Shown one piece after another: positions 49,701 through 61,900 of a DNA stretch of 64,000 nt (position 1 is the stretch's first letter; each line of letters opens with the position of its first letter). The notes below the pieces were generated by a model. The model was not told the DNA's origin, made no database searches, and was given only the letters and a program-made list of their open reading frames with translations. Where the stretch lies: assembly GCF_027172205.1 (NCBI RefSeq), contig NC_070611.1, forward strand, positions 40,544,979 to 40,608,978. Direction: 5' to 3'. Made by a program: the position numbers and the translations under genes. The stretch is from Podarcis raffonei. Lineage: Eukaryota; Chordata; Lepidosauria; Squamata; Lacertidae.

Positions 49701-50493
49701 AAGGACAGAAGTGCTAGCTTTGCAGGTGGCAGCTCATTATGTAATTGTTGTTGTTTAGAAAATAGTTACACCACATTGCATGTAGTTTTATTTTCCCTAA
49801 AGCCAGAAGATTGCAGCTCACTCTCAATCCCTTATCCCTGATTACTTGTATATCCAAAACCAAGCTTAAGTATTGTTGATATTTCATGCAGTCTAAAAGT
49901 CTATCAATGGATGCATATAAGTTCCATTGAAGTAGTTCATGTGGCCTGTTTCAAAGGTAACAGATATTTGCTCCTTATAGAGGTCTGGAGTGAAAGCTGT
50001 GGAAGATGTCTTACCATGTGTCAATTGTTTTCTTAGTTTTTGGACTACGAAATGCTTTTCTAATACAGCATAGAAATCGGTTTCAGCAGTGCATAGCAGC
50101 CTTTTTACTACAAGCACAGTCTGAGTCTCTCAAAGTAAGTATTTTATTTTACGAACATTAAAAAATAAATAAACGCAAGCAATTCACCTAAGATAATGCT
50201 AACACCTTTCCCCAAATGATTTGAGCTAGTTTATTTGTCTGTCCTGGGTACTGTCCCTACCCCACTAGAGTGAGATACCCCTTTCAGAAATATGAATAGA
50301 TGCTATTGCCTAATTAGCTATATGGAAAGTATGTATCCCTAAGTTACTTTTGTTATTAAATTAAAACTTCTTTTTCAACTTACAGAAAACATGGATGTCA
50401 CAGATGGAAACAGCAATATCAAATTGCACAAAGAGAGAAAATAAACCCAAAACTTCATTTTTTAGTTTACCTGCTGAATCATCTGAAATTTAG
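31939..50493 (+). CDS. PLEKHG7: PLEKHG7: PH and RhoGEF domain-containing protein, 16 coding exons
   Basis: A Dbl-family guanine-nucleotide exchange factor expected to activate Rho GTPases at membranes; the exact substrate is not evident. Coding exons: 31939-32601, 33831-33856, 35827-35963, 36095-36135, 37493-37594, 38513-38653, 40113-40208, 41001-41096, 42824-42937, 43711-43882, 44541-44656, 45368-45461, 46801-46880, 48910-49069, 50037-50134 and 50386-50493. All junctions are GT-AG and phases agree, summing to 2244 nt (747 aa plus TAG). Residues 1-221 are one polar, Ser/Thr/Pro-rich exon without a recognisable domain. The DH domain spans about 335-530, with its first conserved block EEALWELFTTECTYLLDHL and third block LLVAPLHKLTRYPLLLKNI near 489-506. 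The PH domain follows (about 585-725; RLIDVYLFLFDDLLLITK marks its core). The call rests on the DH-PH layout and on adjacency to EEA1, as in human. The start is the first ATG of the large exon; an acceptor at 31905 puts the 5' UTR boundary just upstream. Confidence 0.88.
33831..33856 (+). other. PLEKHG7: 26-nt microexon of PLEKHG7
   Basis: This exon encodes ELHLHKPS plus two bases of the next Ser codon. It is bounded by TTTTTCAG and GTACGT. It is needed for phase: the 221-codon exon ends in phase 0, this exon adds 26 nt, and the next exon at 35827 begins with the single base that completes AGT. Skipping it would shift the frame of everything downstream, so it cannot be a simple cassette exon. 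Confidence 0.7.
34330..34470 (+). mobile_element. tRNA-Ile-derived SINE with CR1-like 3' tail
   Basis: The head follows tRNA-Ile closely (tagctcagtaggttagag as A box, gtgggttcgatccccgta as B box) with GAT in the anticodon position. The 3' part (ggggttggactagatgatcc ... ctatgattct) is the CR1 3' end. It lies in a PLEKHG7 intron. The acceptor stem does not pair well and the CR1 tail is fused on, so this is a SINE and not a functional tRNA gene. Confidence 0.85.
36181..36258 (+). repeat. (CT)n(TA)n microsatellite
   Basis: Pyrimidine (CT) repeat with a few TTT interruptions passing into TA repeats, in a PLEKHG7 intron about 45 bases after the exon ending at 36135. Confidence 0.95.
36791..37147 (+). 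mobile_element. Squamate tRNA-derived SINE (Sauria-SINE type), full length
   Basis: Begins with the tRNA-like head gggacacgggtggcgctgtg, includes the B-box-like gcagttcgaatccctgcc, and ends in (CTTTAC)n. Near-identical flanks tatctacttaaca / tatctacctaaca mark the target duplication. In a PLEKHG7 intron, sense orientation. Confidence 0.92.
37745..37780 (+). repeat. (CA)n microsatellite
   Basis: Eighteen CA units in a PLEKHG7 intron. Confidence 0.95.
38935..39160 (-). mobile_element. Old CR1 fragment
   Basis: Phrases such as caggaagttctttctaatga and cttttcttgtaaattgaacc match the 3' part of CR1 seen at 21805-22100, with heavy divergence. PLEKHG7 intron. Confidence 0.7.
40603..40956 (-). mobile_element. 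Squamate tRNA-derived SINE (Sauria-SINE type), full length
   Basis: Runs from the (AAGGTA)n tail to the tRNA-like head (cagcaccacccgcgcccc on the plus strand). Flanked by ctttcatcca on both sides as target duplication. PLEKHG7 intron, antisense. Confidence 0.92.
41317..41690. mobile_element. Solo LTR, 374 bp, TSD TAAGG
   Basis: Ends TGTGAG...CTCACA are perfect inverted repeats, flanked by TAAGG at 41312-41316 and 41691-41695. An AATAAA lies near 41464. No internal coding region remains. Retroelement family not determined. In a PLEKHG7 intron. Confidence 0.72.
41935..42060. repeat. Dispersed amniote/lizard repeat of uncertain class
   Basis: Contains aaaatcccattgacttcagt and ttctcaggtaagtgagcaca. 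Similar text occurs at 11415-11525, 27095-27175, 27206-27285, 32720-32820, 39690-39735 and 42342-42425, in both orientations. Confidence 0.55.
42700..42760 (-). mobile_element. CR1 3' terminus scrap
   Basis: The plus strand reads catagaagcatagaattgta, then gagttgtaagggatc, matching the extreme CR1 3' end seen at 21805. PLEKHG7 intron. Confidence 0.6.
43711..43882 (+). other. PLEKHG7: PLEKHG7 exon encoding the DH-domain core helix
   Basis: The exon encodes residues 473-530 and carries the best-conserved part of a Dbl homology domain: LAELLVAPLHKLTRYPLLL. In Dbl exchange factors this helix contacts the Rho switch regions. The exon ends one base into an Arg codon completed at 44541. Confidence 0.85.
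47009..47790 (+). mobile_element. Solo LTR, 782 bp, TSD GTTGT
   Basis: Starts TGTCAGAGGC and ends GCGCTGACA (inverted TGTCAG/CTGACA). Flanked by GTTGT at 47004-47008 and 47791-47795. Purine-rich U3-like part, polyadenylation signal AATAAA near 47718, and a short U5. A chance long frame exists in the purine-rich part but resembles no protein. Looks whole as an LTR; no internal region. Possibly gypsy-type. PLEKHG7 intron. Confidence 0.8.
47951..48209. mobile_element. MITE with CCGTATTTTT termini and internal hairpin
   Basis: Left end CCGTATTTTTTGCTCTATAA after a TA; right end ...gagcgaaaaatacagtg, slightly worn. Subterminal gtgcgtcttatagagcg repeats. The core is a 35-bp inverted repeat (48046-48080 with 48090-48124). 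PLEKHG7 intron. Confidence 0.8.
48319..48557 (-). mobile_element. Squamate tRNA-derived SINE, 5'-truncated
   Basis: Only the body and tail are present; the tRNA-like head is missing. A perfect 13-bp target duplication acatctgaaagta (48306-48318 and 48558-48570) shows the truncation happened at insertion. PLEKHG7 intron, antisense. Confidence 0.93.
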
Positions 50494-53400
50494 TTGTGGT
50501 TCGTTGGGAACCACTTGACAATGTAACAGATTTACTTTTTTAAAAAAACAAGGCATGCCAAATGTCTGTGAACATTTTTTGGACCCTGGAAAGGTGAGAC
50601 TCTGGAAACAATCTTGCTGGAACAGAATTCAGAGAGGGAAAAGAGCAACTTGGATGGTCATTATTCAACTGTAGTGCTATGCTTATGACCTTTGGTTCCT
50701 CACAGGATGGCTTGTTTTGGTTTAGCATTCCATGATAAAAACTAGAAAATATATGTGATATGATACGGGAAAGGGAAAGAAAACTAGTGCCATTAAACCA
50801 ACATCTTTAAAACTGCCTTTACAAGTTCTTCTGCAGTCAAACTGGGGTACCAGTAATCATGAGACCTGCTTAAATCAGAGTATTTTGTTTTTTGATCAAA
50901 TACTACTGGGTTATGAAAGAAAGAAAATCTGCACAATTTTTTCCTACCTCAGAAGCCATTTGTCCAACCACCAAAATGTCAAACAAAGTAACAGTCTAAC
51001 ACTAATCTTCACAAAAACACCTCTCACATTAGATTATAGAATCACACAACCCATTTTTAAGCAGTGTGGTCACCTTGAGATTACCTTCCTCACCTCATCA
51101 GCGCTTTGAAGAAATTTCATCAACATGATGCTACAAAGAGAGATACCTGCACAACTTGGAATGGGGTTAAACTAAGAACTGAGAAATTGTATTTTCTGGC
51201 TGTAGCGTTCCAGAAAAAAATTATCCCAACCGCCAATTAAAGCTGCGGGGTAAAATCAGTTCATACTGACTATACAACACCAAACGGAGTTGCAAATACT
51301 TTTGAGGTATACACTTTTTTGTAAAATTCTGGGTAAGAACCACATGGCTTCAGTAATTATTAGTTAAAAGAACTGCAGAATGAAGCAGAATGGCACCAAT
51401 TAGAAGAGCTGTTTTTATCACCTTTACCACAATTATGTTCATGATGTAACACCAAAAGGATACTACTCAACTTTGCCTGACCACTATCTGAATTTGCAAA
51501 TGAATAAAAGTGGATACAGCGACATCAAAAGCACAGCAAATTAAGTCACTGCAAGTGGTCTATTAGAAATGTCTAATTTTATTTCAGCCCAATAACAGAT
51601 TAGAATACAAAAGTAACATTTCCACAAGTATCCACTCATGTTATTTCATACAGGATTAGCTGATGTAGGGTGTCACTCCTCAGCTTTCATTACTTTCCAA
51701 ATGCAGAGTTTAGGGATTACAGTGCGTACTGAACTAAACTCTTTCACAATGTAAGGCACAACTACATGACCACAAGTCATAAACACACCACTGAGAGGAG
51801 GACTTGAGAAAATCCAACTGATAAAAATGGTCATGCAAGACTATCTACAGATAATGTGAGTTTAAGGGTCCAGTTGAAAAAGAAGTGCAGTGTTGTGTAG
51901 GTAAGGCTACCTTAAAACATCTGTAAATATAAGGTAAGCACAGAATTTTTCCAATTCTAATTTATACAATTATACATAAAAATCAGTAAATATTATTCAC
52001 ATCTGCGACCATAATAAACCAATCATTAAAAAGAGGCCAACAGGACAGTACACTTTGTGGCACACATCCATTATAAGCTTAATAGCATTTGTCAACTTCT
52101 TGTCTAGACTGTTGCAAACAAGAGGCTAATTTAATGGCATGTTCATGTTTAAACCAGTATCCAGTTTGCCAATATTACAGGTGACAAAGTCCAACAGACT
52201 TATGACCAGGACAGCTTGAATTGATGGTTTCATACCTGTCCAACAGCTACAAATTTGTAGAACTAAACTACATAGGTCAAAAGAGCACAAGTGAGCCTAG
52301 AATAATTGGAAACTACATTAGCATACATACCCAAATATTACATTTTTGGTGAGACAAAACACTTGGAAAATTTGGCAGTTACCACAAATCATACCTAACA
52401 TTATAGTGAAGGAATCCTATCAAAATGCACTAAAGTTGAATTTCATATCAAGAGGTAGTTTAAATGAAATCTTACATAGTGGTATCAAGTGTCAGAATGA
52501 AAGGGGGCGTTGTGTGTTTATTTTAAAGGGGTTTTTTTAATAATAATTTTATTACAAAAGTGACAAATCCTATACAAGCAGCATTTTGGACAGATTTCTA
52601 TTATAAAAGGTTTCAGTGTTTGCTAACCCAACATGACATTCTTTCTTATCCCTTTGGTGACGAGAGTTGGGATTTAACCACATGGTAGAATGTACACTGT
52701 ATGAGCACCAACACTAGGAAATCGGGATCTGCCACACCAGTCTGTTTATATATCAACAAAGAACAATGTATTTAGATACTTTAAAACTCAAAGCCAGTAG
52801 TAAAACTTTTCCATATTGGGGTGTAAGGAGGGAACGATGACTAAGAAAGAAGTATCCACTGAACTAAGTGGCTCTTTAATTGGCACACAAGAGAAAACCT
52901 TTCCATTTGCCTGCTGTACAATGACTGCATAGAATATTGCATCACTCCATTAACCAAGACAGAACAGTCAATGCTGACCAATTGCAGCATTGTAAAATTG
53001 TAACTATTTTATACTCTTAAGTAGTATACTGGTTTTAAGATTTCTAGCAGTTCAAAACAGAATGTGAACACAAACATGTCTGCTCTTAGGTATAGGGATT
53101 TTTGTATGTACTTATTGCTATGGTCTGGAAAACAGACCATCCATGTAAATTCTAGAGAAACTTAATACTAAGAAAACAAAAGCTGATACATGAACTATGG
53201 AAACCAGTCAACTAATAACACAAATGTGCAAAATTGCTATGTCCACATTTTTCGATTCTCAAGTCAAACAATGCTTGTTAAAACCATGTAAATTCCTTTG
53301 CTATGTATACATGTGTCCTCTGGAGCACTTAAGAAATAAGGATGCAATATTCCTAACAAAAATGAAGTTACTAGGAATTTCATAGCCTGAATACATACCC

Positions 53401-55826
53401 TTGTGGACCAATTACTACAACAATTCTTCCAAAACAGCTGTTTCATTTCTTGCATATTATGTTGGTTACACGAGAAAGAAAGTGCATAGTGCAAGTGACA
53501 ATGCTATTATCTTCCGGAGGTTCTTGAAGTAGCTCAAATTTCTGAACTACGGATCCAACCTTATGCTCTTTCTCTGAACAAAATGGATTTTCCCTTGCCT
53601 CCATGTATACGTTCGCAACTTCTAGGGCTGCGATGTGTTGTCAATTAACAAATCAAACCACTTCAATATATTTTCATCTGTTTGAATGAGGGAGCAGATG
53701 GTTTTCAGATATTCTTTTGAATGCAAGTACTTACAAAAACTGTGACTGGCAAAGGCCTCTCCCCATTCTGTTGCACAGAACAAAGGACGGCTTTTCTAAG
53801 ATGGTGCCTGCTGCAACACGTGCGAGCATCATCTAAAACCAAAATACTCTTTTCCTTCAAAACTTTAATTTATTCATAAGCATGTTTAATTGAATAAAAC
53901 TGGTGTGATTTAATCAACTAAGATTTATTTAATCAAGTAAAAGCCCTAATAATTCCTAATTACCTTAGTAGATGCTCTGGATATTACTTTAACCGTTTAG
54001 TCCTTAAAAAAAAAACCAAATAGATGGGGGAAATGTCTACACATGTAGCCATGAATGATTAGATGTAAATTTGGCATATGGAGCATGCATATCCAACTCA
54101 AAAAATTTTAAGGTTTCATACATCCTATTTGTACTTGTTCATCTGGACATTTTTGAACAGATAAAGCAGCTTTATACTAAATCAGGCCACTAGATCAAAT
54201 GTTGTCTGCTCCCGTTGTCAGCAGCCTCTCAAAAGTTCCAGGCAAAAAAATGGTATTTGCTGGACCTGGAAAGTATGAAACATTTTTTATCTTGAGGCAT
54301 AAGGGATTGAACTTGGGACCTTCTGAGTGCAAAGGTCATGCTAGCCATGACCCCTCTACAAATATATTTGTGTTAAGCTGTTTGCTTCTCCATTTCTTCC
54401 TAGTTCTGTACTTCCATTTCTCAGCCTACAACATTCTTCCTTGCTGGCATCACTTCCTTCATAGCATTTTAAATAGACCACATATCAAAAAGGTGTTAAT
54501 TTTAAATGTCATGCTGTATTTTAGTCACTCTAAATTTTACAAAGTACATTATTTTGTGTGATTACAATGTGCATAGAAGTATATATATTATCCTCGCCTC
54601 TCAAATCAAAAGAGAAGAAAAAAAGGAATTACTGTGTTGGGGCTGAAAGATGACATTTCCTGCCTAAATCCAATCTTTAAAAGATTGGATTTTAAAAGAG
54701 CAATTTCAGTACCTTCTCATTTGGACAAAACATGACACCGTTGTACTATAAAACCTACAACTGAGATGTACCTCATTAAAGCAAGAGAAAGGCTCTTGGT
54801 GGTGGAATCTCAGTTACTTTAAAGCCATTAGCAGAACCTGGAATTTCACTTCCATTTGGCAGGGAGGTATGGCAAATCTCTAGCAAGACCTAAGAAACTG
54901 GAGACAAAAATTTACACTGAGAAAGATAGAATTCCAAGGTGACTACTTTCTTTCGTAATGTTGTATTTTTTAATTCCCACACTTCACAGTATTTTTTCCT
55001 GGGAACTTCCATGCAGTGTTTCCTGTGAAGGGAATTGAACAACAACAAAGATTTTATAATAATAATAATAAAATTAACTAAGCAGAAGACCTCTGAAAAG
55101 GTATGCAGCAAAAACATGGCCCAACCACAAAAAGTTTCAGAGTAAGACCTTGCATATTAAGGATGATGTAGTCCACTTAAGTACCTTTGATATGATGAAC
55201 AGTATTCTTAGAGATGTCAAGCATACATTATACACTCGACACTTGCTTTCATTTTCAGTGAAGTATATAGTGACGCTGTAGTGAAACATCCTGAAAAGTT
55301 TAAAACCTTCAAGACAGTTTCCCACTATCTAGGCATTCACTGTAAGTGGAATCCCCAGAGAGTGAGAAAATAGAAGAAATAAGCAAAAAAGCTGCTTGTT
55401 TGGGCCTGCTACGTATCTTTCACACTTCAATGAAGCTATTAAACTGTAACCATCCAGTTAGAGCAGCAGCATTTGATACACAAAATCCCTGCAAATGTGT
55501 TTACTTTAAAATGTGTTACTTTTAAACAAGGAAATTAGGATTAAAAAAATACATTGTTACTCCTCTGTTTAAACTTTATTTACAAGTTACTGGGGACTTA
55601 TAAACTAGACACAGAAGCTCTTGTAGGATCAAAACCAAACAAGCCATAGATAATTTCAGCCTCACAAGAAGTACAATTGTTTGACTTTTTTATATGTATA
55701 TTTTCAACAATACTATAATTTTGCCCATTGTTACAATCATCACCCAAACCAAAGAGTTGTCTGAGTGTTGTACGAAGTGCATAACAGAAACTTTATTCTA
55801 GCATAACATTTAAGAGCTGTGAGTAA
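50494..55826 (-). other. Convergent 3' UTR zone, mostly likely EEA1 3' UTR
   Basis: There are 5.3 kb between the PLEKHG7 stop and the EEA1 stop without a convincing ORF. The DNA is AT-rich, and I see no SINE, LINE, MITE or LTR in it, in contrast to every other stretch of this size here. Minus-strand AATAAA signals occur at 55792-55797, near 55569 and 51578-51583, among others. The first plus-strand AATAAA after the PLEKHG7 stop is at 51503-51508. Which signals are used cannot be told from sequence. A long EEA1 3' UTR is known in mammals; assigning most of this block to it is inference. Confidence 0.45.
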
Positions 55827-55949
55827 TTATCCTTGCAAGTCGTTGAAACAAGTATCACAGACACGAACGGGTTTCTTAGAAGAAGGAGTTAAGGCATTCT
55901 TAGCTGAGCACTCGGCACAGAAGATATTTCCACACTGTCTGCAGTGATG
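55827..55949 (-). other. EEA1: EEA1 terminal coding exon: second half of FYVE zinc finger
   Basis: The exon encodes HHCRQCGNIFCAEC and then the last CxxC (CDTC) followed by FNDLQG and TAA. The HHCR block is the PI(3)P-binding signature when joined to the preceding VRK. Acceptor is TTTCACAG. Confidence 0.96.
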
Positions 55950-58900
55950 CTGTGAAACAGGAAAAACAAAGCAAAACAATTATATACAGCGAGAGATATA
56001 ATGCCAAGCCATGGCTTGGTGCTTCATGAACATGCTCTCCACTCCTATGTGCTCCAAACTAACTTGTTATTGTGAACCTCACTTTCACACTGCTCTCCTC
56101 ATAATCCTGTAACTGTTTCCACCTGCAAGTATCCATTCAAATGACAAGGGAGGAACATGCCCTTTGCCAGGCTGAGCAGACTGCATCAAGTTGTACAAAA
56201 ATATACAAGGCCTGAACACGGCTTGTACTGACAAGTCTCTCACAGCATTGCTTACAAAAGAAAGCATGAGGCTTATACAAATATGTCCCTTATATAAATC
56301 TGCCAGACATCACCAAAAAGTTCATTTTAAACAATCACCTTTTAAAAATGCTTCCTTAACACACATTGGCTATGATGGCACATCATGCTAAACCATGGTA
56401 CCATATTTTTTTATGTATAAGACTAGGTTTTTTTCCTTTAAAATAATGTCAAAATTAGGGGGCATCTTATACACAGTGTCTCCCCCCATTTTCTTAAATC
56501 TGAGTTCCCAAAAATAGGGGGCGTCATACATTGGGGCATCTTATAGATGGAAAAACACGATATATCACAGTGATCCTTGAACCCAATGTGCTCCCACCTT
56601 CCCCTCTCCTCCACAGGGGGCAGTTTCAAAATTTTGCTTCCACTTTTTTGTTAACTGTAGCTTCCTGTGTTTTCAGAATGATGAACATGATCCACAGCCA
56701 ACTTCAACAAGTCAGCTTCAAAGGCCAGAGACTGGTGTTTGTTTCTTTGAAATTAACCAGTTAATATTAAATCACTTTGTTGCACCAAACAATACAAATA
56801 CTGTAGTTAAAAGAAAGCAGCAACTTCTCAACCTCTCTTCCTGGCTGCATGGAAAATGGAGATTGGTATATGAGCCTGTGGTTTGTTCCAGCTCATTCAC
56901 AGTATGCTAAACCATATATTATTATTATTTTTAGCAAATACAGCCACTGCTTCACTGCTCTCACAAAAATAATTCTCAACACACACACACACTTCTCCAG
57001 AAGATATTCCCAGACATACAAACCTTTCTTACTGTTACGGAAAAACCTTTCCCACAGGCCATGCAATTCTGAACCTCATTATCTTCAGCCCATTTCCGAT
57101 TCAAGGCTTGTGAGTGTTTGATCTATAAAATGTAAGAGTAGAGATTTTTATGAACATTAAATCAAAAACCCAAATCACATCAAAGCTACTTAATGGAAAT
57201 TCAACAGCAAGTGTTCTACACACCCATACACAGTACTCCCAACCCAGAATTGTTGTATATAATTTTACACATAACCACATCATTCTTACCACATTTGGTT
57301 CCTCTCCTCTACCCATCTACTTGACTCACCTGAACAACTTAGCAAAGAGCACTGTTTACTTTAATAAATTTAAAGGTAGCGCAGAGTCTGTCTTTAGGCA
57401 CCAAAATGAAATACCTGCAGTGACTGGTTCTCTCTGCCTAGCTCTTGCATGGCTGCAGTAGTGTCATCCAGTTTTCTTCGGGCATCCATCAATTTGCTCT
57501 GAAGTTTTTCAATTTCTCCTTCACTTTTAAGGCACCTAAAGAAGAAATCATAATGCTATTACAATGCTGTAAACTGAGGAAAAATAAAACCATCATTCAC
57601 ATGCGAATTCATACTGCTAACCTACCCTCAGACAATTGTCAAGAACCAAGGGTGGGCAGGGAATCAATCCTTTTGGTTTCCTTTATATTAGTGAGAGAAC
57701 TACTCCATTCCAACACTTTCTGAGTTGAAGCTACATTTCAAACTGTGTGAATCCCTATTCCAACATGGTTTCAACCATACTAGTAAGGTGACCTCCCTTG
57801 TTGTAGAAACAAATAAGGCCATTAAGAAGTCTACATTGAACAAGAACTGAGTTGGCTTCCTGTGTCAAGTGGCTAGTTATGTTCACCATATGCAGTACAT
57901 GCACAGGGCAGTCTAAATTTCACATAAAAGGGGGGTCAGTGTTATAATTTTGAATTTTAGCTTCTCTGTCAATTTGGGTGATTTATTCTGACTGCATAAG
58001 CTTATTTATTTCCATTATAATTTGTTTTTAGCACAAAATTACACAATAGGAAGTTTTCCCCATTCTATTATAAAAAACAGAAGTCACCACACAAAAAGCA
58101 TATTATTCTGCCTCTAATTCACTGACTTACCTTTCCAGCAGCACTCTCCTCTCATCTTGGTTATTTTGCACTGTGGCTTCCAGTACTGCGATCTCTCCAC
58201 GTAAATCATCTGTTTGTTTTTCTAATTCACTAACTCTTCTTTGGCTGCTTTGCCACTCTTTCTTCACCGTACCCAGATTTTCATTTAAAGCTGTGATCTG
58301 CATGTTGAGTTTACCCTCAGCCTCCTCATGACTTCTATATTGCTCATCTTTTTCCTTTTTCTCAGCTTGCTAAGTCAATAAAAACATTTTTTAAATGTAA
58401 GTATTTTCCTTATTCCAACAACAACAACAAAAGGTCTGTTCAGATGATATTTTACCCCTGGGATTGTAGCCAAAGAGGGAACCACCCCATTCTGCATATG
58501 TAACTCTTCTTGCTATGGAAAAAATAATGAAATCATGGCTAGGATCCCAAACTAGGTAAAGGACCATTAGGTCCAGTCGTGGCCAACTCTGGGGTTGCGG
58601 CACTCATCTCGCTTTATTGGCCGAGGGAGCCGGCATACAGCTTCCGGGTCATGTGGCCAGCATGACTAAGCCACTTCTGGTGAACCAGAGCAGCGCACGG
58701 AAACGCCGTTTACCTTCCCGCCGGAGCACTACCTATTTATCTACTTGCACTTTGATGTGCTTTCGAACTGCTAGGTTGGCAGGAGCAGGGACCGAGCAAC
58801 GGGAGCTCACCCCGTCACAGGGATTCGAACCACCGACGTTCTGATCAGCAAGTCCTAGGCTCTGGTTTAACCCACAGCGCCACCCGCGTCCCTATAGGAT

Positions 58901-61900
58901 CCCAAATTGCTTCCCTTCATAAAAGTGACTCGAATCCAACGGCAGAAGATGGGAGTAAGTAATTTCCACCTCAGCCTTCTACAACATTGTCCCTCCAACC
59001 ACCAGAGCAGATTTTTGAAATAAACAGGGGAAGCCAGTGAGAAAGGAGAAATCAGTGAAAAAAACTTTCTCCTCATTCCACCAGCAATGGTATCTCATGA
59101 GTGGAGTTCTGCTCATGGGAAATTAGGATAGAAGCCTCTGTGTTTTGTCTTACTTAATATGGAATTCTCCCTGATACATAGTAAGTTAAATTGAGCAGGT
59201 TAAATATCTTGGATTAAAAGATTCTGATAATAGATAAGAGACCATCTTGGCTGTGAGTCCTGAAAGACCTCCCTCTGCCTTGCTGGACTTTTCCACCTGA
59301 CCTGGGAGGGCGGCACCCTGAATGACTCCAGCTACAAAAGTTGAAACTGCTGAACGGATGCTTAAACATATTTAAGCATGGATACATATTAAGTACTCTC
59401 ATAATAGATATACCAACCAGTTTTGCCTCAATCTCAGCACATTTCTTCTTCATTTCTTCTTCTCTCTTTTTCAACTGATCTTTGATAACTTCTTGGTTCT
59501 TTTTCTCCTGCTCAAGAGCTGAATTAATGTTATCAACTTTTCCCTGCAATTCCAGTTTCTGCTTGATCAGTAGTTGTTTGGCATCCTTTAAATTTGTTAT
59601 CTCCTGTTAGAAACATACAGTATTTACAATGACAAAAATAATACTTGGGTGAGAGCTAATCTGAAATCATACTATTTCCCATGAAATAGTATAATTCTCA
59701 GCAAAGAACAAGACAAAGATTTAAGTGAGTTATTTTCTATATTTTAACAGGTTAAGTTTAAAAACCAGATGAACGTGTCTTTTTGCCTCAGAGCATTCCT
59801 AACCATTTGTCGAACTGCTTACAATATTTTGGGGGAGCTCAATTTCACATCTCAAGGGGTCTTGGGGGGGGGGTTAGGAGAAGTTCTGCTGGCAGGCAGG
59901 TAGGAGAAGCTGAATGAATGAATGAATCGATTTATTTCGGTCACTGACCAGAGTGCAACATATGCAGCATCAGAGAGCATACAAACATAAATGGACACAG
60001 TCAGCAATTGACTGGGGTGGGGGAGGAATACATCTTATGTTACAAACGCTTTCAAAAAAACATGCTTAAACTGGCTGTTTTCATTTGAAGAAAAAGCAGC
60101 CAGGGGCCCAGAGCAAGGACATGCTTCTGATTAGGCCCCATCATAATTTTATGCTGGAAATCCATTCTCCCCACCCACCACCTCAGCCCATTGCTATCTG
60201 ATCCCAAAGAAGATATAGCTGCTTTTTTCTCCAAGGTATAAGTGTTGCCAGTTTAATCTATAATTCGGACCTGAAAAAAAGGCACCTGTAGGAAGGATTA
60301 AACTCGGGAGGTAAAATAAAAAAGTAGAACTCACAGCTTTAAGAAGGGAACATTAATTAAAAACCAACACAAGGCCTACAGATACGGAAGGGTATATACA
60401 GTTGGCAGGAAAGGTGAGAAAGTTCACCAGAGTAAGCAGGCAGGGAACTTTTGAGTGGAATGGTAATACGCTGAACAAAAGAAGTGGCCCAGCATAAATG
60501 GAGTAGCATCTCAACATACTTTTTCCAATTCCTGTTTGCAGGTTCTGGCTTCTTCTCTTAGTTTGGAATTTTCTTTTTCCAGTTTGGTGCTTATGTTCTG
60601 AAGCTCAGTTGTTTTAGATCTTTCGTTAGCCAGATCCGTTTCTTTTCCAGCCTTGAAGCAGAGGAAATGGACAGGTATTTTTAAGAGATCTCTTTTAACT
60701 GATTTACAAAGCAATGATCATTTTCTGGTGGTAAAGAGCTGCCTCTTTAAAATCCTGTTCTAATGTATTTCTACTCTACATACATATTCTAACAGTATCG
60801 ATTTTGACATGGCAGAAAAACATCACCTTCTAACCAAATGATGACAAATTAGTCCAGCAGTGAAAACATGCAGGTTTCCTCATAAATAAGCTTCAATGTT
60901 CAATGAAACTTAACAATTGCACATACAGTGGTACCTCGGGTTACATACGCTTCAGGTTACACTTCAGGTTACAGACTCCACTAACCCAGAAATAGTACCT
61001 CGGGTTAAGAACTTTGCTTCAGGATGAGAACAGAAATTGCGCGGGGCCGCTAGGGGCGCATTGGAAGATGGCCGACAATACCATCTCTCCGTCCCACATG
61101 AGGTAATTAAGAGGCTGATATGGGAGTATGCAGCCTCCCTTGTTACCCCAAGGGAATGGGGAACACTGCCTCGCCTGCGGTTGCCATAAATCACCCCCGA
61201 GTTTGAATGAAGGGGGTGAGGGCACAAGGTGCACAGCACTCGTGTGGGAGGCTCTCCCAGACGCTGTCTCTGACTGGTTGCAGCAGCTCAAAATAAACAA
61301 TTAGAGAGAAGCAAATGTACATATTTCGAGTGAAGAACGGGAGTTAAGACTGCTAATTAAAGTGACCTCTGTGAAGTGGAGCAACGGGCTGGATTCAGGA
61401 AAATATATCAAGAAGAAGACACATCAAAGGGTCGGTATGTCGGAACGGGACAGAATGGGGGGGAAACTTTTCTTTTTTTATCTTATGTGATTACCTAACA
61501 ATCCCCCCCCCCCCCAGGAAGAATCGTTGCAATTACTGATTATAAGCGGGATGATTAAGAACTGTGTGGAAATGAATTACTAATCAAAGACATGGCTTGT
61601 GGAATATCTGGAAAGGAATGAAAGGCCTTTGGAATGACGCAGTTATAAAAAGAGACTTATTAGGAAGCAGGCCTGGTTCTAGGATTTACAAGGGGGAGGA
61701 GACCATGGCTCTGTTATTATATCGGACTGTGAGTGTGACCTGGCAGAACCCCCTAAGAAGACCGAGAAGTGAGTGACAGGCCTGCGAGGATCAAAGGGCA
61801 GACTTTAAGAATGTTTTGTATGGAAGTGTTGAAATGGCGTCTGTCTGTTTGAACATGGCTCTTGGAGGAATGGCAAATCCACACAGGATATAACAACGTT

